From positions 1 through 39,893 of IMG/VR virus record IMGVR_UViG_3300044492_000138: a stretch of 39,893 bases of DNA. The stretch is one strand, 5' to 3'. Below the pieces are notes generated by a model that made no database searches, was not told the DNA's origin, and was given only the letters and a program-made list of their open reading frames with translations. Positions 6,741 to 13,931 of the stretch are shown here, piece after piece. The stretch's first letter is position 1; every line of letters starts with the position of its first letter. The translations under genes and the position numbers were made by a program. The DNA is from a virus.

Positions 6741-7201
6741 TGCGGTTCTATCTCGATACCGAATTCAACGGCCATGGCGGCGAGCTGATCTCGATGGCGC
6801 TCGTGTCTGAGTTGACATATATGGGCGCGGGCGTGAGGGGTTCGATCGAGTGGTATGGGGCAAGGCGAATTAAATCGCCGATCGCGCCATGGGTGGCGGA
6901 GAATGTGATGCCTGTGTTGTCAACGCGTCAATTGTCTCCGGAGGACTTCAGAAGTGAGTTTGGCACGTTCATATCGCGCTACGAAAATTGCCAGATTATC
7001 TGCGATTGGCATACGGACGCGGAACACTTCTGCGCAATGCTCGCCGGCCGCGATTATGGGTCGAGCCTCGATTTTCCGTGCATGATCCGGATTCTCAAAA
7101 CGCCACCGGGAGAGCCGGCGCCGGCTGCGATACCGCACAACGCCTTGCACGATGCCAGAACGCTTCGCGACTGGCACGAAGCTCAATTACTCGCGGCCTA
7201 A
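6740..7201 (+). CDS. DEDD-type 3'-5' exonuclease, Rv2179c-like
   Basis: 153 residues from the ATG at 6740, which overlaps the upstream stop. Motif I is YLDTEF (Asp6, Glu8), motif II is in CDWHTDAEHF (about 89-93), and motif III is PHNALHDAR (His133, Asp138). This fits the DnaQ-like fold of the Rv2179c 3'-5' exoribonuclease family, which degrades single-stranded RNA overhangs using two metal ions. The substrate here could be RNA or DNA. It lies directly behind terL. Confidence 0.75.
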   Translation: MRFYLDTEFNGHGGELISMALVSELTYMGAGVRGSIEWYGARRIKSPIAPWVAENVMPVLSTRQLSPEDFRSEFGTFISRYENCQIICDWHTDAEHFCAMLAGRDYGSSLDFPCMIRILKTPPGEPAPAAIPHNALHDARTLRDWHEAQLLAA

Positions 7202-7207
7202 TCGGCG

Positions 7208-7687
7208 ATGTCCCGCCGGGGGAAACAGGCCAGCGGTTACAAGCATGGCCATACGCACATGCGCAAAAACGGGACCGTCCATCGGTCTCCGACCTACATA
7301 TCTTGGCAATCGATGTGCTCGCGGTGCGAGCAGGACTCGCATCCCTGGTTCCATGCCTACGGAGGACGTGGTATAGCGATTTCGCCCAGGTGGCGGGGGA
7401 AGGACGGTTTTAAGAATTTCCTCGCGGACATGGGCGAGCGGCCCGCCGGTCTGACGTTAGAGCGGAAAGACGTTGAGGGCGACTATCGGAAGGGGAATTG
7501 CGAATGGGCGGATTTGAGCACGCAACGGCTAAATCAGCGCGCACTGCCATCCTTGAGCAAGCCCGCGCGCTCATCGCGCAAGAATCCAAAGCGCAAGCCG
7601 AAGGTGCAAAAACGGAAACAGCCGCGCACAATCCGTGCGCCTGCCCGCGATGTGGTCGACCAGTCAAATCGGAGCATGCGTTTATGA
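7208..7687 (+). CDS. HNH-type phage endonuclease-like protein
   Basis: 159 residues. The core, residues 27-110, follows a very common phage pattern: SPTYISWQSMCSRC, YGGRGI, SPRW...FKNFLADMGERPAGLTLERKD, GDYRKGNCEWAD and Q..NQR. Proteins with this pattern are often annotated as HNH or homing-type endonucleases; the exact catalytic residues are not certain. The last 48 residues are Lys/Arg-rich, share their DNA with the next gene in another frame and may be disordered. Its place between terL and the portal is where HK97-type phages keep an HNH packaging nuclease. Confidence 0.7.
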   Translation: MSRRGKQASGYKHGHTHMRKNGTVHRSPTYISWQSMCSRCEQDSHPWFHAYGGRGIAISPRWRGKDGFKNFLADMGERPAGLTLERKDVEGDYRKGNCEWADLSTQRLNQRALPSLSKPARSSRKNPKRKPKVQKRKQPRTIRAPARDVVDQSNRSMRL

Positions 7688-7803
7688 TCTTGCGGGCGGT
7701 CAAAAACTTGGATGGGTCATTCACCGTTATGCACCGCGATTGTAATGATCCGATTTCTCGCGTTGCCGGTCCGGCAATCGTGTTCGCTCCGCAGGGGTTC
7801 TAG
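7504..7803 (+). CDS. Zinc-knuckle hypothetical protein overlapping the HNH gene
   Basis: 99 residues from the ATG at 7504, 184 bp inside the HNH-type gene in a different frame. A helical N-terminus (ARTAILEQARALIAQESKAQAEG) precedes CACPRCGRPV and a later HRDC, a plausible zinc site. The C-terminal half after 7687 is free of overlap and reads as a genuine globular protein (FMILRAVKNLDGSFTVMHRDC). GGGG lies just upstream of the start. Function unknown. Confidence 0.7.
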   Translation: MGGFEHATAKSARTAILEQARALIAQESKAQAEGAKTETAAHNPCACPRCGRPVKSEHAFMILRAVKNLDGSFTVMHRDCNDPISRVAGPAIVFAPQGF

Positions 7804-7806
7804 GCA

Positions 7807-10134
7807 ATGGCGCCTTACGATCAAGTTGAAGCCGATGATGCGGAAGATTCATACTCCGCAGAGGGTGCTACCAAAAAAGGGCCGCGGGCGACCAAGGATG
7901 ATTGCAAACGCTATTGGCGGGAAATCGAGCGCTATGAGAAGGCGGCCAAGGAGTGGATCGTCTGCGGCGACAAGATTATAAGGCGCTACGAAGACGGCGA
8001 CCACGGGCAGCAAACAGAGCGGCGCTTTGCGCTTCTCTGGGCGAACGTGGAGACGTTCAAACCCGCGATCTATGCCAAGCTTCCGGTCTGTCTGATTGAG
8101 CGGCGATATCGCGACCGCGATCCGATTGGGCGCGTTGTTGCCGACATCATGGAGCGCTGCACAAACACAACGCTCGATATCAGTTGTGTGGACGAAACGC
8201 TGCGGCTTTGTCGTGACGATACGCTGTTGCCGGGGCGCGGCACCGCATGGTGCCGGTATGAGCCGAAATTTGAGACGGTCGAGTCTCAGGTGATCGATAT
8301 CAAAACGAGAAAGTTGACGGTTCAGAAACATGAGAAGCTGAAGAGCGAAAAGATTGTTGTCGATTATGTCTACTGGAAGTTTTTCGGACACAACGTCTCG
8401 CGCACGTGGTCAAACGTCTGGCTGGTCTGGCGCATCTGCCACTATGAGAAGTGCGACGCCATCGAGAAGTTTGGCGACAAGATCGCCGACAAGCTCAAGT
8501 ATACGTCGCGGCGCCAGGGGGATGAGGACAACGAGGCGGAGAGCAATTGTTGCGAGATTTATGAGGTGTGGGACAGCCGCAAGGGGCTGATGTCTTGCAT
8601 TACGAAGTCTTGGGAGAACGATGAGGCGATGGACTCCGGTCCGCCGCCGATTAATTTTTCGCGATTCTTTCCATGTCCGGAGCCGGCATACGCAACCAAA
8701 ACCAGCAAATCGCTCATTCCCACGCCCGATTATGAGTACTATCGCGATCAGGCAAAGGATATTGATGATCTAACAGCCAAAATTTCCAACATGCTCGATT
8801 GGCTGCGGGTCAAGGCCTTCATTCCGCGCGGCCCATCAAGTGGTGGAGCTGACGCAATCGAGTCGATGGTTACTGACAGCACTAACGACGACATTTTCAT
8901 TGAAGTGGGATCGTGGGCGGAGTGGGTCGAGAAGGGCGGGGCGAAGTCGCTCATTGACTGGCTGCCAACCGACATGATCGTGAAGACGCTGCAACAGGCA
9001 ATTGCGGTGCGCAACCAACTGATTCAGGACGTTTACCAAATCACGGGCATCTCTGACATTATGCGCGGTCAGAGCGATCCGGAAGAGACCTACGGCGCGC
9101 AAGATATCAAGCAAAACGTCGGATCGCGCCGCACGCGCAATCGCAAGGATGATTTTGCGAGATTCTGCGAGGACTTGTGCCGATTGATCGCCGAAGCGAT
9201 TGCGGAAAATTTCCAGCCGGAAACTCTGGCGGAAATGAGCGGCTATCAGTATACTCCCGGTCAGCCAACGCCAAGCGGCGAACCTCAGCCCCCCCAACCC
9301 GCCGCCGCTCCGTTGGCTGCTGTGCCGCCGCCCGGTGGCGCCCCGCAAGAGTTGCCGCCGGGCGGTAGTCCTACTTTTGGAATGGGGCATAACCAAGGAC
9401 CACCGGGGCCGTTGCCCGATGCATTGCCGGGTGCGCCTCCCGCGCCGGCTCCGCCGATCGTTCCCCAACAAGCACCCATGGCGTTCGGTGACGATGCTGT
9501 GGAGCTGATGCACAACGATCGCATGCGGACATTTCGAACCAAGGTCGAGACTGACTCAACCACGCAACCCGATGACGATCGCGAGAAGTCGCGCCGCATC
9601 GAGTTCCTCAACACGATCGCTGCCTATCTCGAAAAAGCGACGGTGGCCATACAGCAGGCGCCGGACCTTGGGCCGGCGATCAAAGAGTTTCTTTTGTTCA
9701 CGGCGCGCGGCTTCCGAGTTGGCCGTAGCCTTGAGTCGGTGATCGAGGATGCGATTGACAAGCTCGTAATGGACGCGCGCCAGCCGAAGCCGGACAAGAT
9801 CGACGCGGTATCGAAAGCCAAGATGGCGCAAGCCGAGCAGCAACACCAGCAAGTCTTGAAGCAGGGCGAGGAGCAATTCAAACAGAAGAGCGTGGAGAAC
9901 GATCAGCAGCATCAACAAAAGATGGATCAGTCTGACAAGCAATTCGGTCAACAGATGGCTTTCGAGCGAGAGAAGGGCGCAAAAGAAATCGCCGTAAAAC
10001 AAGAGGAGGGAAGGCAGGATCGTATAGACGAGCTGATGAATGCCGACAACATCGAGCAACTGGCAAAAAAGGTTGCGGCAATCATGGATAAGGCTAAGGT
10101 GCCAGTTCCGCAACAGAGGGTAGAGCAAACATGA
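7807..10134 (+). CDS. Portal protein
   Basis: 775 residues, the length expected for P22-like portals. The N-terminal 30-480 region matches podoviral portals (RYWREIERYEKAAKEWIVCGDKIIRRY, FALLWANVETFKPAIYAKLP, then DVYQITGISDIMRGQSDPEETYGAQ). The portal forms the dodecameric ring at one capsid vertex and docks the terminase. Residues about 490-550 are an unusual Pro/Gly/Ala-rich linker. The C-terminal 110 residues are a Gln/Lys/Glu-rich coiled coil, comparable in place with the P22 portal barrel. The stop overlaps the next start as ATGA. Confidence 0.9.
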   Translation: MAPYDQVEADDAEDSYSAEGATKKGPRATKDDCKRYWREIERYEKAAKEWIVCGDKIIRRYEDGDHGQQTERRFALLWANVETFKPAIYAKLPVCLIERRYRDRDPIGRVVADIMERCTNTTLDISCVDETLRLCRDDTLLPGRGTAWCRYEPKFETVESQVIDIKTRKLTVQKHEKLKSEKIVVDYVYWKFFGHNVSRTWSNVWLVWRICHYEKCDAIEKFGDKIADKLKYTSRRQGDEDNEAESNCCEIYEVWDSRKGLMSCITKSWENDEAMDSGPPPINFSRFFPCPEPAYATKTSKSLIPTPDYEYYRDQAKDIDDLTAKISNMLDWLRVKAFIPRGPSSGGADAIESMVTDSTNDDIFIEVGSWAEWVEKGGAKSLIDWLPTDMIVKTLQQAIAVRNQLIQDVYQITGISDIMRGQSDPEETYGAQDIKQNVGSRRTRNRKDDFARFCEDLCRLIAEAIAENFQPETLAEMSGYQYTPGQPTPSGEPQPPQPAAAPLAAVPPPGGAPQELPPGGSPTFGMGHNQGPPGPLPDALPGAPPAPAPPIVPQQAPMAFGDDAVELMHNDRMRTFRTKVETDSTTQPDDDREKSRRIEFLNTIAAYLEKATVAIQQAPDLGPAIKEFLLFTARGFRVGRSLESVIEDAIDKLVMDARQPKPDKIDAVSKAKMAQAEQQHQQVLKQGEEQFKQKSVENDQQHQQKMDQSDKQFGQQMAFEREKGAKEIAVKQEEGRQDRIDELMNADNIEQLAKKVAAIMDKAKVPVPQQRVEQT

Positions 10135-10316
10135 CGACGAGAGTAACAATCGCTAACTCAGAAACGAGCGATGCGGCGCACGAGGCCGTGATCACCGTCA
10201 AGAAGAGTCCCGCGGGCGGCAATCCGCAGGTTGTCGTTCTGATGGCGGGCGAGGAGCACGAATTCGTGTTGACGAGCGAGTTGACGCTGGAAGTTGCCGA
10301 GCGTGAGTTAACCTAG
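10131..10316 (+). CDS. Small beta-rich hypothetical protein
   Basis: 61 residues, ATGA-coupled to the portal. Alternating beta-like segments (TRVTIANSETS, AVITVKKSPAGGNPQVVVLMAGEEHEFVL) end in a short acidic helix. It could be a head accessory protein, but no family is recognised. Confidence 0.7.
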   Translation: MTTRVTIANSETSDAAHEAVITVKKSPAGGNPQVVVLMAGEEHEFVLTSELTLEVAERELT

Positions 10317-10319
10317 GTT

Positions 10320-10556
10320 ATGTCTGCCAAGCTGACACAGCAATTCAAGTTGCACATGCGGCTTGGCGATGGTGGCTATGTCTACAGCTACCATATCTTT
10401 GATGGTGATGCGGTCGTGGGCTCGATCTCGAAGGTTCGGGATAGTCAGAAAGTGCCAGAGCGCATCACCTACATTCTTCATTCCACGCGTGACGAGTTTC
10501 CAACTGCCAAGGCATTTCTAGAGGCTTACCAGCGGGGCTTGGCAGCGGTCGAATAA
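10320..10556 (+). CDS. Hypothetical protein
   Basis: 78 residues, 3 bp after the previous stop. A mixed alpha/beta sequence (HMRLGDGGYVYSYHIFDGDAVVGSISKV) with a C-terminal helix (AKAFLEAYQRGLAAVE). No motif recognised. It opens the block of small genes between the portal and scaffold genes. Confidence 0.7.
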   Translation: MSAKLTQQFKLHMRLGDGGYVYSYHIFDGDAVVGSISKVRDSQKVPERITYILHSTRDEFPTAKAFLEAYQRGLAAVE

Positions 10557-10600
10557 CGCGCTAGGCTGTTGACCGCTACGAAACCATCGGGAAATCTACA

Positions 10601-10831
10601 ATGATTGCTGATATCGTCGATGTCGCAATGCGATATTGCGAGCCGTACCGCGGCCCTTTTTTGGATGGCGCGCGCGAACGGGTCATTTCCGAGGCGACAG
10701 AGCTTGCCGGCCGGACGCAGGGTTATAAAAATCAGGTTATCGAGGCGGTCCAGCTTGCGCTTGGGCATGAGATTGAATTCTCGTCCGGTCACCCTCTGAT
10801 GGGGTCTATGTTCTATGACATGGGAGTTTGA
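10601..10831 (+). CDS. Hypothetical protein
   Basis: 76 residues; GGGAAA lies before the ATG. Largely helical (IVDVAMRYCEPYRGPFLDGARERVISEATELAG, then NQVIEAVQLALG). Function unknown. Confidence 0.7.
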   Translation: MIADIVDVAMRYCEPYRGPFLDGARERVISEATELAGRTQGYKNQVIEAVQLALGHEIEFSSGHPLMGSMFYDMGV

Positions 10832-10833
10832 AA

Positions 10834-11139
10834 ATGGTGGCAATGGTCTACGACAAAGAGAGCGGCAAACTTGTCCCGAAAGGATCGCTGCCGCCGAAGA
10901 TTAACAATTTTGGGCGATCGGCCTATGTGATCTCCGACGAGATGCCGCACGCGCAAAACATGTGCGACGGAAAGCACTACACGTCAAAGCGGGCATTCGA
11001 AGCGGAAGTGCGCGGGCATGGCTGCGAAATCATCGGCAACGAGGATGGCGTCAAGCACACGCCACCGAAGGCGGACCCGACAACAGAAATCATCAATGAC
11101 GTGCAACGCGCGTGGTCAGAGTTAGGGGGTGATGCGTGA
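10834..11139 (+). CDS. Conserved head-region hypothetical protein
   Basis: 101 residues. The ATG at 10834 has GGGAG 7 nt upstream; an in-frame TTG at 10828 is too close to it. The core SAYVISDEMPHAQNMCDGKHYTSKRAFEAEVRGHGCEIIGNE resembles short phage proteins found near portal or scaffold genes. Two Cys and two His could bind metal. GTGA overlap with the next gene. Confidence 0.75.
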   Translation: MVAMVYDKESGKLVPKGSLPPKINNFGRSAYVISDEMPHAQNMCDGKHYTSKRAFEAEVRGHGCEIIGNEDGVKHTPPKADPTTEIINDVQRAWSELGGDA

Positions 11140-11345
11140 CGACAGTCTCGACGACAACCGTTCGGACGACATGCGACCGCTGCAAGGCGACCGTAACGGA
11201 AGAGGCGAGCAGTTCGGGCACGTTGCCGCATTGGGGCACTCTGACTTTGCAAAACAATACCGGATCGGCCATTCTCGGCGGCTACAAATTTGATATCTGC
11301 GGCCTATGCATTGAGAAACTCACGTATTGGTGGGGCAACCCATGA
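11136..11345 (+). CDS. Small zinc-ribbon protein
   Basis: 69 residues from a GTG overlapping the previous stop. CDRCKATV near the N-terminus and CGLCIEKL near the C-terminus give a classical two-knuckle (CxxC...CxxC) zinc ribbon around a beta-rich middle. Ends with an ATGA overlap. Function unknown. Confidence 0.75.
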   Translation: MTTVSTTTVRTTCDRCKATVTEEASSSGTLPHWGTLTLQNNTGSAILGGYKFDICGLCIEKLTYWWGNP

Positions 11346-11533
11346 AGCCGAATCGCGTCACTGTTTACTTTGTTGGAAGCGAGACGCCGTGCATCTACAA
11401 CGATGCTGTAAAGGCAACCATCGTGGAGGGTTGGCTAGTCGTCGACAACGGTCATGGGGATATTGATTATTTCCCGTCGCACATGATCGACCACTGCGAA
11501 TCGAGACCGAAGGACTACGATCGAGGATCGTAG
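11342..11533 (+). CDS. Small hypothetical protein
   Basis: 63 residues beginning at the ATGA overlap. Beta-rich (RVTVYFVGSETPCIYNDAVKATIVEGWLVVDN, then IDYFPSHMIDHCE). The pattern of a short strand-rich domain with FPxHxI suggests a compact phage accessory protein; no known function. Confidence 0.7.
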   Translation: MKPNRVTVYFVGSETPCIYNDAVKATIVEGWLVVDNGHGDIDYFPSHMIDHCESRPKDYDRGS

Positions 11534-11562
11534 TTACCAGTACGGCAACAGGAGATTTAAAA

Positions 11563-11817
11563 ATGTGTGATAAAGCCGAAGCGGCAGACGGTGATTTGCT
11601 GTGGCGTAATCTCAACTCGCGACAAGAGCGGGCGGAAGCGCGGCAGGCGACAACAGCCAAGTTGAGCAAAGACCATGTTATAAGCCTGCTACATGGCGCG
11701 GCGCGTGAGCTGGAAATGCAGGCTGCCGGCGTGCGACGCCTCGCCGATATCGTCAATGTGGCTGGCGATCACGAATATCCGTTGTTTGCTGCGTTGATTG
11801 CGGTCGTGCGAAAATAG
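11563..11817 (+). CDS. Helical hypothetical protein
   Basis: 84 residues; AGGAG lies 12 bp before the ATG. Three predicted helices (LNSRQERAEARQATTAKLSK, HVISLLHGAARELEMQAAGVRRLADIV, LFAALIAVVRK). No recognised family. Confidence 0.7.
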   Translation: MCDKAEAADGDLLWRNLNSRQERAEARQATTAKLSKDHVISLLHGAARELEMQAAGVRRLADIVNVAGDHEYPLFAALIAVVRK

Positions 11818-11818
11818 C

Positions 11819-12103
11819 ATGCCGAGATGGGATACCAGCAACGAGGCGCTTCGGAAGGCTGTCCATTGGGCCATGCTCGACGCGTGGCTGTGGACGGCAA
11901 AGAAGAATCTCCGCGGTGCTGCTATCTCTCCGCCTCCCGATTTTGTGCGTGAGGGCGGCGAAATTAAATTTAGACCAAGTGTGTTTGCCGATCGCGTCGC
12001 CGAACTACTTTTGCAACGAGGATTCAAATCGGAGTGGGCGGACGATGAAGAAAGCGGAGATAATGTACCGGACGCGCCGAAAGCGGCTGCTGAAGGCGGT
12101 TGA
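11819..12103 (+). CDS. Hypothetical protein
   Basis: 94 residues, start 2 bp after the previous stop. Trp-rich N-terminal helix (KAVHWAMLDAWLWTAKKNLRG), a PPPDFVREGGEIKFRPSVFADRVAELLLQRGF segment and a polar tail. The 3' 59 bp overlap the next gene in another frame. Confidence 0.65.
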   Translation: MPRWDTSNEALRKAVHWAMLDAWLWTAKKNLRGAAISPPPDFVREGGEIKFRPSVFADRVAELLLQRGFKSEWADDEESGDNVPDAPKAAAEGG

Positions 12104-12224
12104 GGACGAGATACGCGCGACGCGGCGGACCATTATGTCACCCGATAGCGTGGCGCTCGTGGTCTCTTTGATCAATCTGCGCTCGCTGTTGTTGACAAAG
12201 CAGACAAAGGGGAGGGTGAGGTGA
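12045..12224 (+). CDS. Small basic hypothetical protein
   Basis: 59 residues from the ATG at 12045; an in-frame ATG at 12063 is possible. Strongly basic (MYRTRRKRLLKAVEDEIRATRR) with a hydrophobic helix (SVALVVSLINLRSLLL). The stop overlaps the next GTG start. Possibly nucleic-acid binding, from charge alone. Confidence 0.5.
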   Translation: MKKAEIMYRTRRKRLLKAVEDEIRATRRTIMSPDSVALVVSLINLRSLLLTKQTKGRVR

Positions 12225-12466
12225 TCACTCTTGAAGGTAAGGTAACGACACTGTTTCTGGATCGGGGCGGGCCGCTGATCCGCCACAGCCCTAAGCACGG
12301 CGGCTCGATTCATATTCATAGTCTCAATCCAGAGCGGGAAATGATTTGGCGCATGTCGCGGGGTGAGATGATCCGCTTTGCGTGGCGCTGCCTCTTCGCC
12401 GCACTGAGACCACAGGGGCGGTGGTGGGTGGGGGAAGGTTTTGCATGGTGGAGGGTGCGGCGATGA
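12221..12466 (+). CDS. Hypothetical protein
   Basis: 81 residues, GTG start with GTGA overlap and GGGGAGGGTGAG upstream. Segments: EGKVTTLFLDRGGPLIRH, SIHIHSLNPEREMIWRM, FAWRCLFAALRPQGRWWVG. Arg/Trp-rich C-terminus. No family recognised. Confidence 0.6.
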   Translation: MITLEGKVTTLFLDRGGPLIRHSPKHGGSIHIHSLNPEREMIWRMSRGEMIRFAWRCLFAALRPQGRWWVGEGFAWWRVRR

Positions 12467-12807
12467 TGCTTGGATATATTTGCGGGGTTCCTACAAGCTA
12501 TCGGCCGGCTCAAGAGTTATGGGAGTTCCTCGCGCGCTTGAAGCGCGCGGCAGTCTACGAAATGCCAGCGATTGACTATCCGACAACAACGGTCAAATAC
12601 GCGTGCCAGGGTTGCGGTATCAATGATCGGGACGTGCTGGTGCCGGCGCGCGCCAGTCTCGACGAGCCTATCGGGCCGTGGCTCTCGCGCGCCCGGCAGA
12701 TGTGCGAGGACGATCATAAGTTGGCGTCGCCAAACTGTCTGCGACGGACCTACGATATGAAAGTCATGATGGCAGGCGGTGTGCCGGGCGGGGCGCTCAA
12801 GCAATGA
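12463..12807 (+). CDS. Hypothetical protein with possible zinc site
   Basis: 114 residues from the ATGA overlap at 12463 (a second ATG follows directly). YACQGCGIND, then MCEDDH and NCLRRTY, give scattered Cys/His that could bind metal. Helical elsewhere. Overlaps the next start by 4 bp. Function unknown. Confidence 0.65.
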   Translation: MMLGYICGVPTSYRPAQELWEFLARLKRAAVYEMPAIDYPTTTVKYACQGCGINDRDVLVPARASLDEPIGPWLSRARQMCEDDHKLASPNCLRRTYDMKVMMAGGVPGGALKQ

Positions 12808-13136
12808 GAACACGCGAGAAGTTGGCCGCGGAGCTTCGGAAGATCGCCGCGATCGCCTCGCCGGACAACGCGGCGAAGTATGAGGCTTTCGCGAAGCGCG
12901 CGGCGACTGGCGAGTTTGAGGACTACGGCGAGGCCTATGCCTGCCCGATCACACAACTCCATTCCGAGCTGACGGCGGCGGGATTTTCCAAGTTTGCCGC
13001 TCGCGTGGCCAACGGCGAGTTTGACGCCACGAAAGAGGAAAGCGACGAATGGGCGCGCAGCCCATCCGGCCAAGATGCTGCGAAACAACTCTCGCCCGCG
13101 ATGCGCGAAGTGCTCGGGATGAAGCTACTCAACTGA
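12804..13136 (+). CDS. Hypothetical helical protein
   Basis: 110 residues. REKLAAELRKIAAIASPDNAAKYEAFAKRAATGEFEDYG is followed by a related segment, LTAAGFSKFAARVANGEFDATKEESDEW. The two F.KRA.TGEF / FAARVANGEF segments look like an internal duplication. Similar short proteins occur in other phages, without known function. Confidence 0.7.
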   Translation: MRTREKLAAELRKIAAIASPDNAAKYEAFAKRAATGEFEDYGEAYACPITQLHSELTAAGFSKFAARVANGEFDATKEESDEWARSPSGQDAAKQLSPAMREVLGMKLLN

Positions 13137-13146
13137 ACGGAGCGGA

Positions 13147-13365
13147 ATGATGGGCTTATTTGATTCGTTCTCTCCTGAATTTCCAGTGGAAAATGACAAA
13201 ATGGCAACAGAGCGTGTGTATCTCGATAGGCTGAAAGTCATAGACCAAATGCGCGATACGTCGGAAGCGCACCGGCTTGCCGATCAGGTGCTTTGCGATA
13301 TCGCTAAGCAGGCAGGCTATGGCGATGTCGTCGAGCAATGGCTATACATCAAAAAACACTACTGA
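13147..13365 (+). CDS. Small acidic hypothetical protein
   Basis: 72 residues, GGAGCGGA upstream. Mostly helical (ERVYLDRLKVIDQMRDTSEAHRLADQVLCDIAKQAG). The stop lies just before the RusA gene start. No family recognised. Confidence 0.7.
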   Translation: MMGLFDSFSPEFPVENDKMATERVYLDRLKVIDQMRDTSEAHRLADQVLCDIAKQAGYGDVVEQWLYIKKHY

Positions 13366-13376
13366 GGCGTGCGCGA

Positions 13377-13931
13377 ATGCGAGTAATGGCGGGCGAGCAA
13401 ATCCACATCGGAGAACTCGTTGTCATTCGCGATGGCGTCGCCTTTCGGGCGCGGGTGGAGACGGGCGGAATCCAGATTCGGTTGCCGGTTCCGCCATCGC
13501 TCAACAACATGTTTCCGAGCAAGCGCGGCAAGAGGGTGGCGGCGGTGCCGGCCGGTCCGGCCACCATATCGCGCGATGCTTACAGGGCTGCGGTCGCGGG
13601 CGCGAAAGAGAAGATGGGCGGGCGCGTCAAGAGCAAGGAATACGAGAATTGGATCAGGCTTGCCGATGCGGCCTATATGCAGCAGCGGGTAACTGTGCCG
13701 GGGCTCGCGCCGCGGCTCCGAGTTGCCGCCGGTTCAACGTTTTCAGTCGACATTTGGATGCCTAAGATCAGAGGCGACCTTGACAACCGAATCAAGGCAA
13801 TACTTGATTTTTTGGTCCGAGTGGGCTTAACGTTGGACGATCGGCACGCGCGGCGGGTCTGTATTGAAGAGGATTTGAGCCTCGATCGGGAATGCGTCGT
13901 CATAGTCGCACAGAGGAAAGCCAATGTTTAA
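13377..13931 (+). CDS. rusA: RusA-like Holliday junction resolvase
   Basis: 184 residues from the ATG at 13377 with GAGGCG upstream; 13386 is an alternative. RusA hallmarks: LPVPPSLNNMFPSKRGKR (36-53), and the acidic metal site GDLDNRIKAILDFL (Asp134, Asp136, Asp144) followed by LTLDDRHARRV (Asp154/155). RusA homodimers cut four-way DNA junctions; for a phage this frees packaged DNA of branches. A roughly 30-residue N-terminal extension (IHIGELVVIRDGVAFRARVE) precedes the domain. It sits among head genes, next to the scaffold gene, which it overlaps by 8 bp. Confidence 0.85.
   Translation: MRVMAGEQIHIGELVVIRDGVAFRARVETGGIQIRLPVPPSLNNMFPSKRGKRVAAVPAGPATISRDAYRAAVAGAKEKMGGRVKSKEYENWIRLADAAYMQQRVTVPGLAPRLRVAAGSTFSVDIWMPKIRGDLDNRIKAILDFLVRVGLTLDDRHARRVCIEEDLSLDRECVVIVAQRKANV

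Noticed and set aside
8836-9513. Leftward 225-residue open frame inside the portal gene
   Set aside because: Antisense of conserved portal sequence; composition is Arg/His/Leu-rich as expected for a shadow frame.
9556-10149. Leftward Leu-rich open frame resembling a membrane protein
   Set aside because: It is the antisense image of the Gln/Lys-rich coiled coil of the portal protein; CAG/AAG codons read as Leu in reverse.
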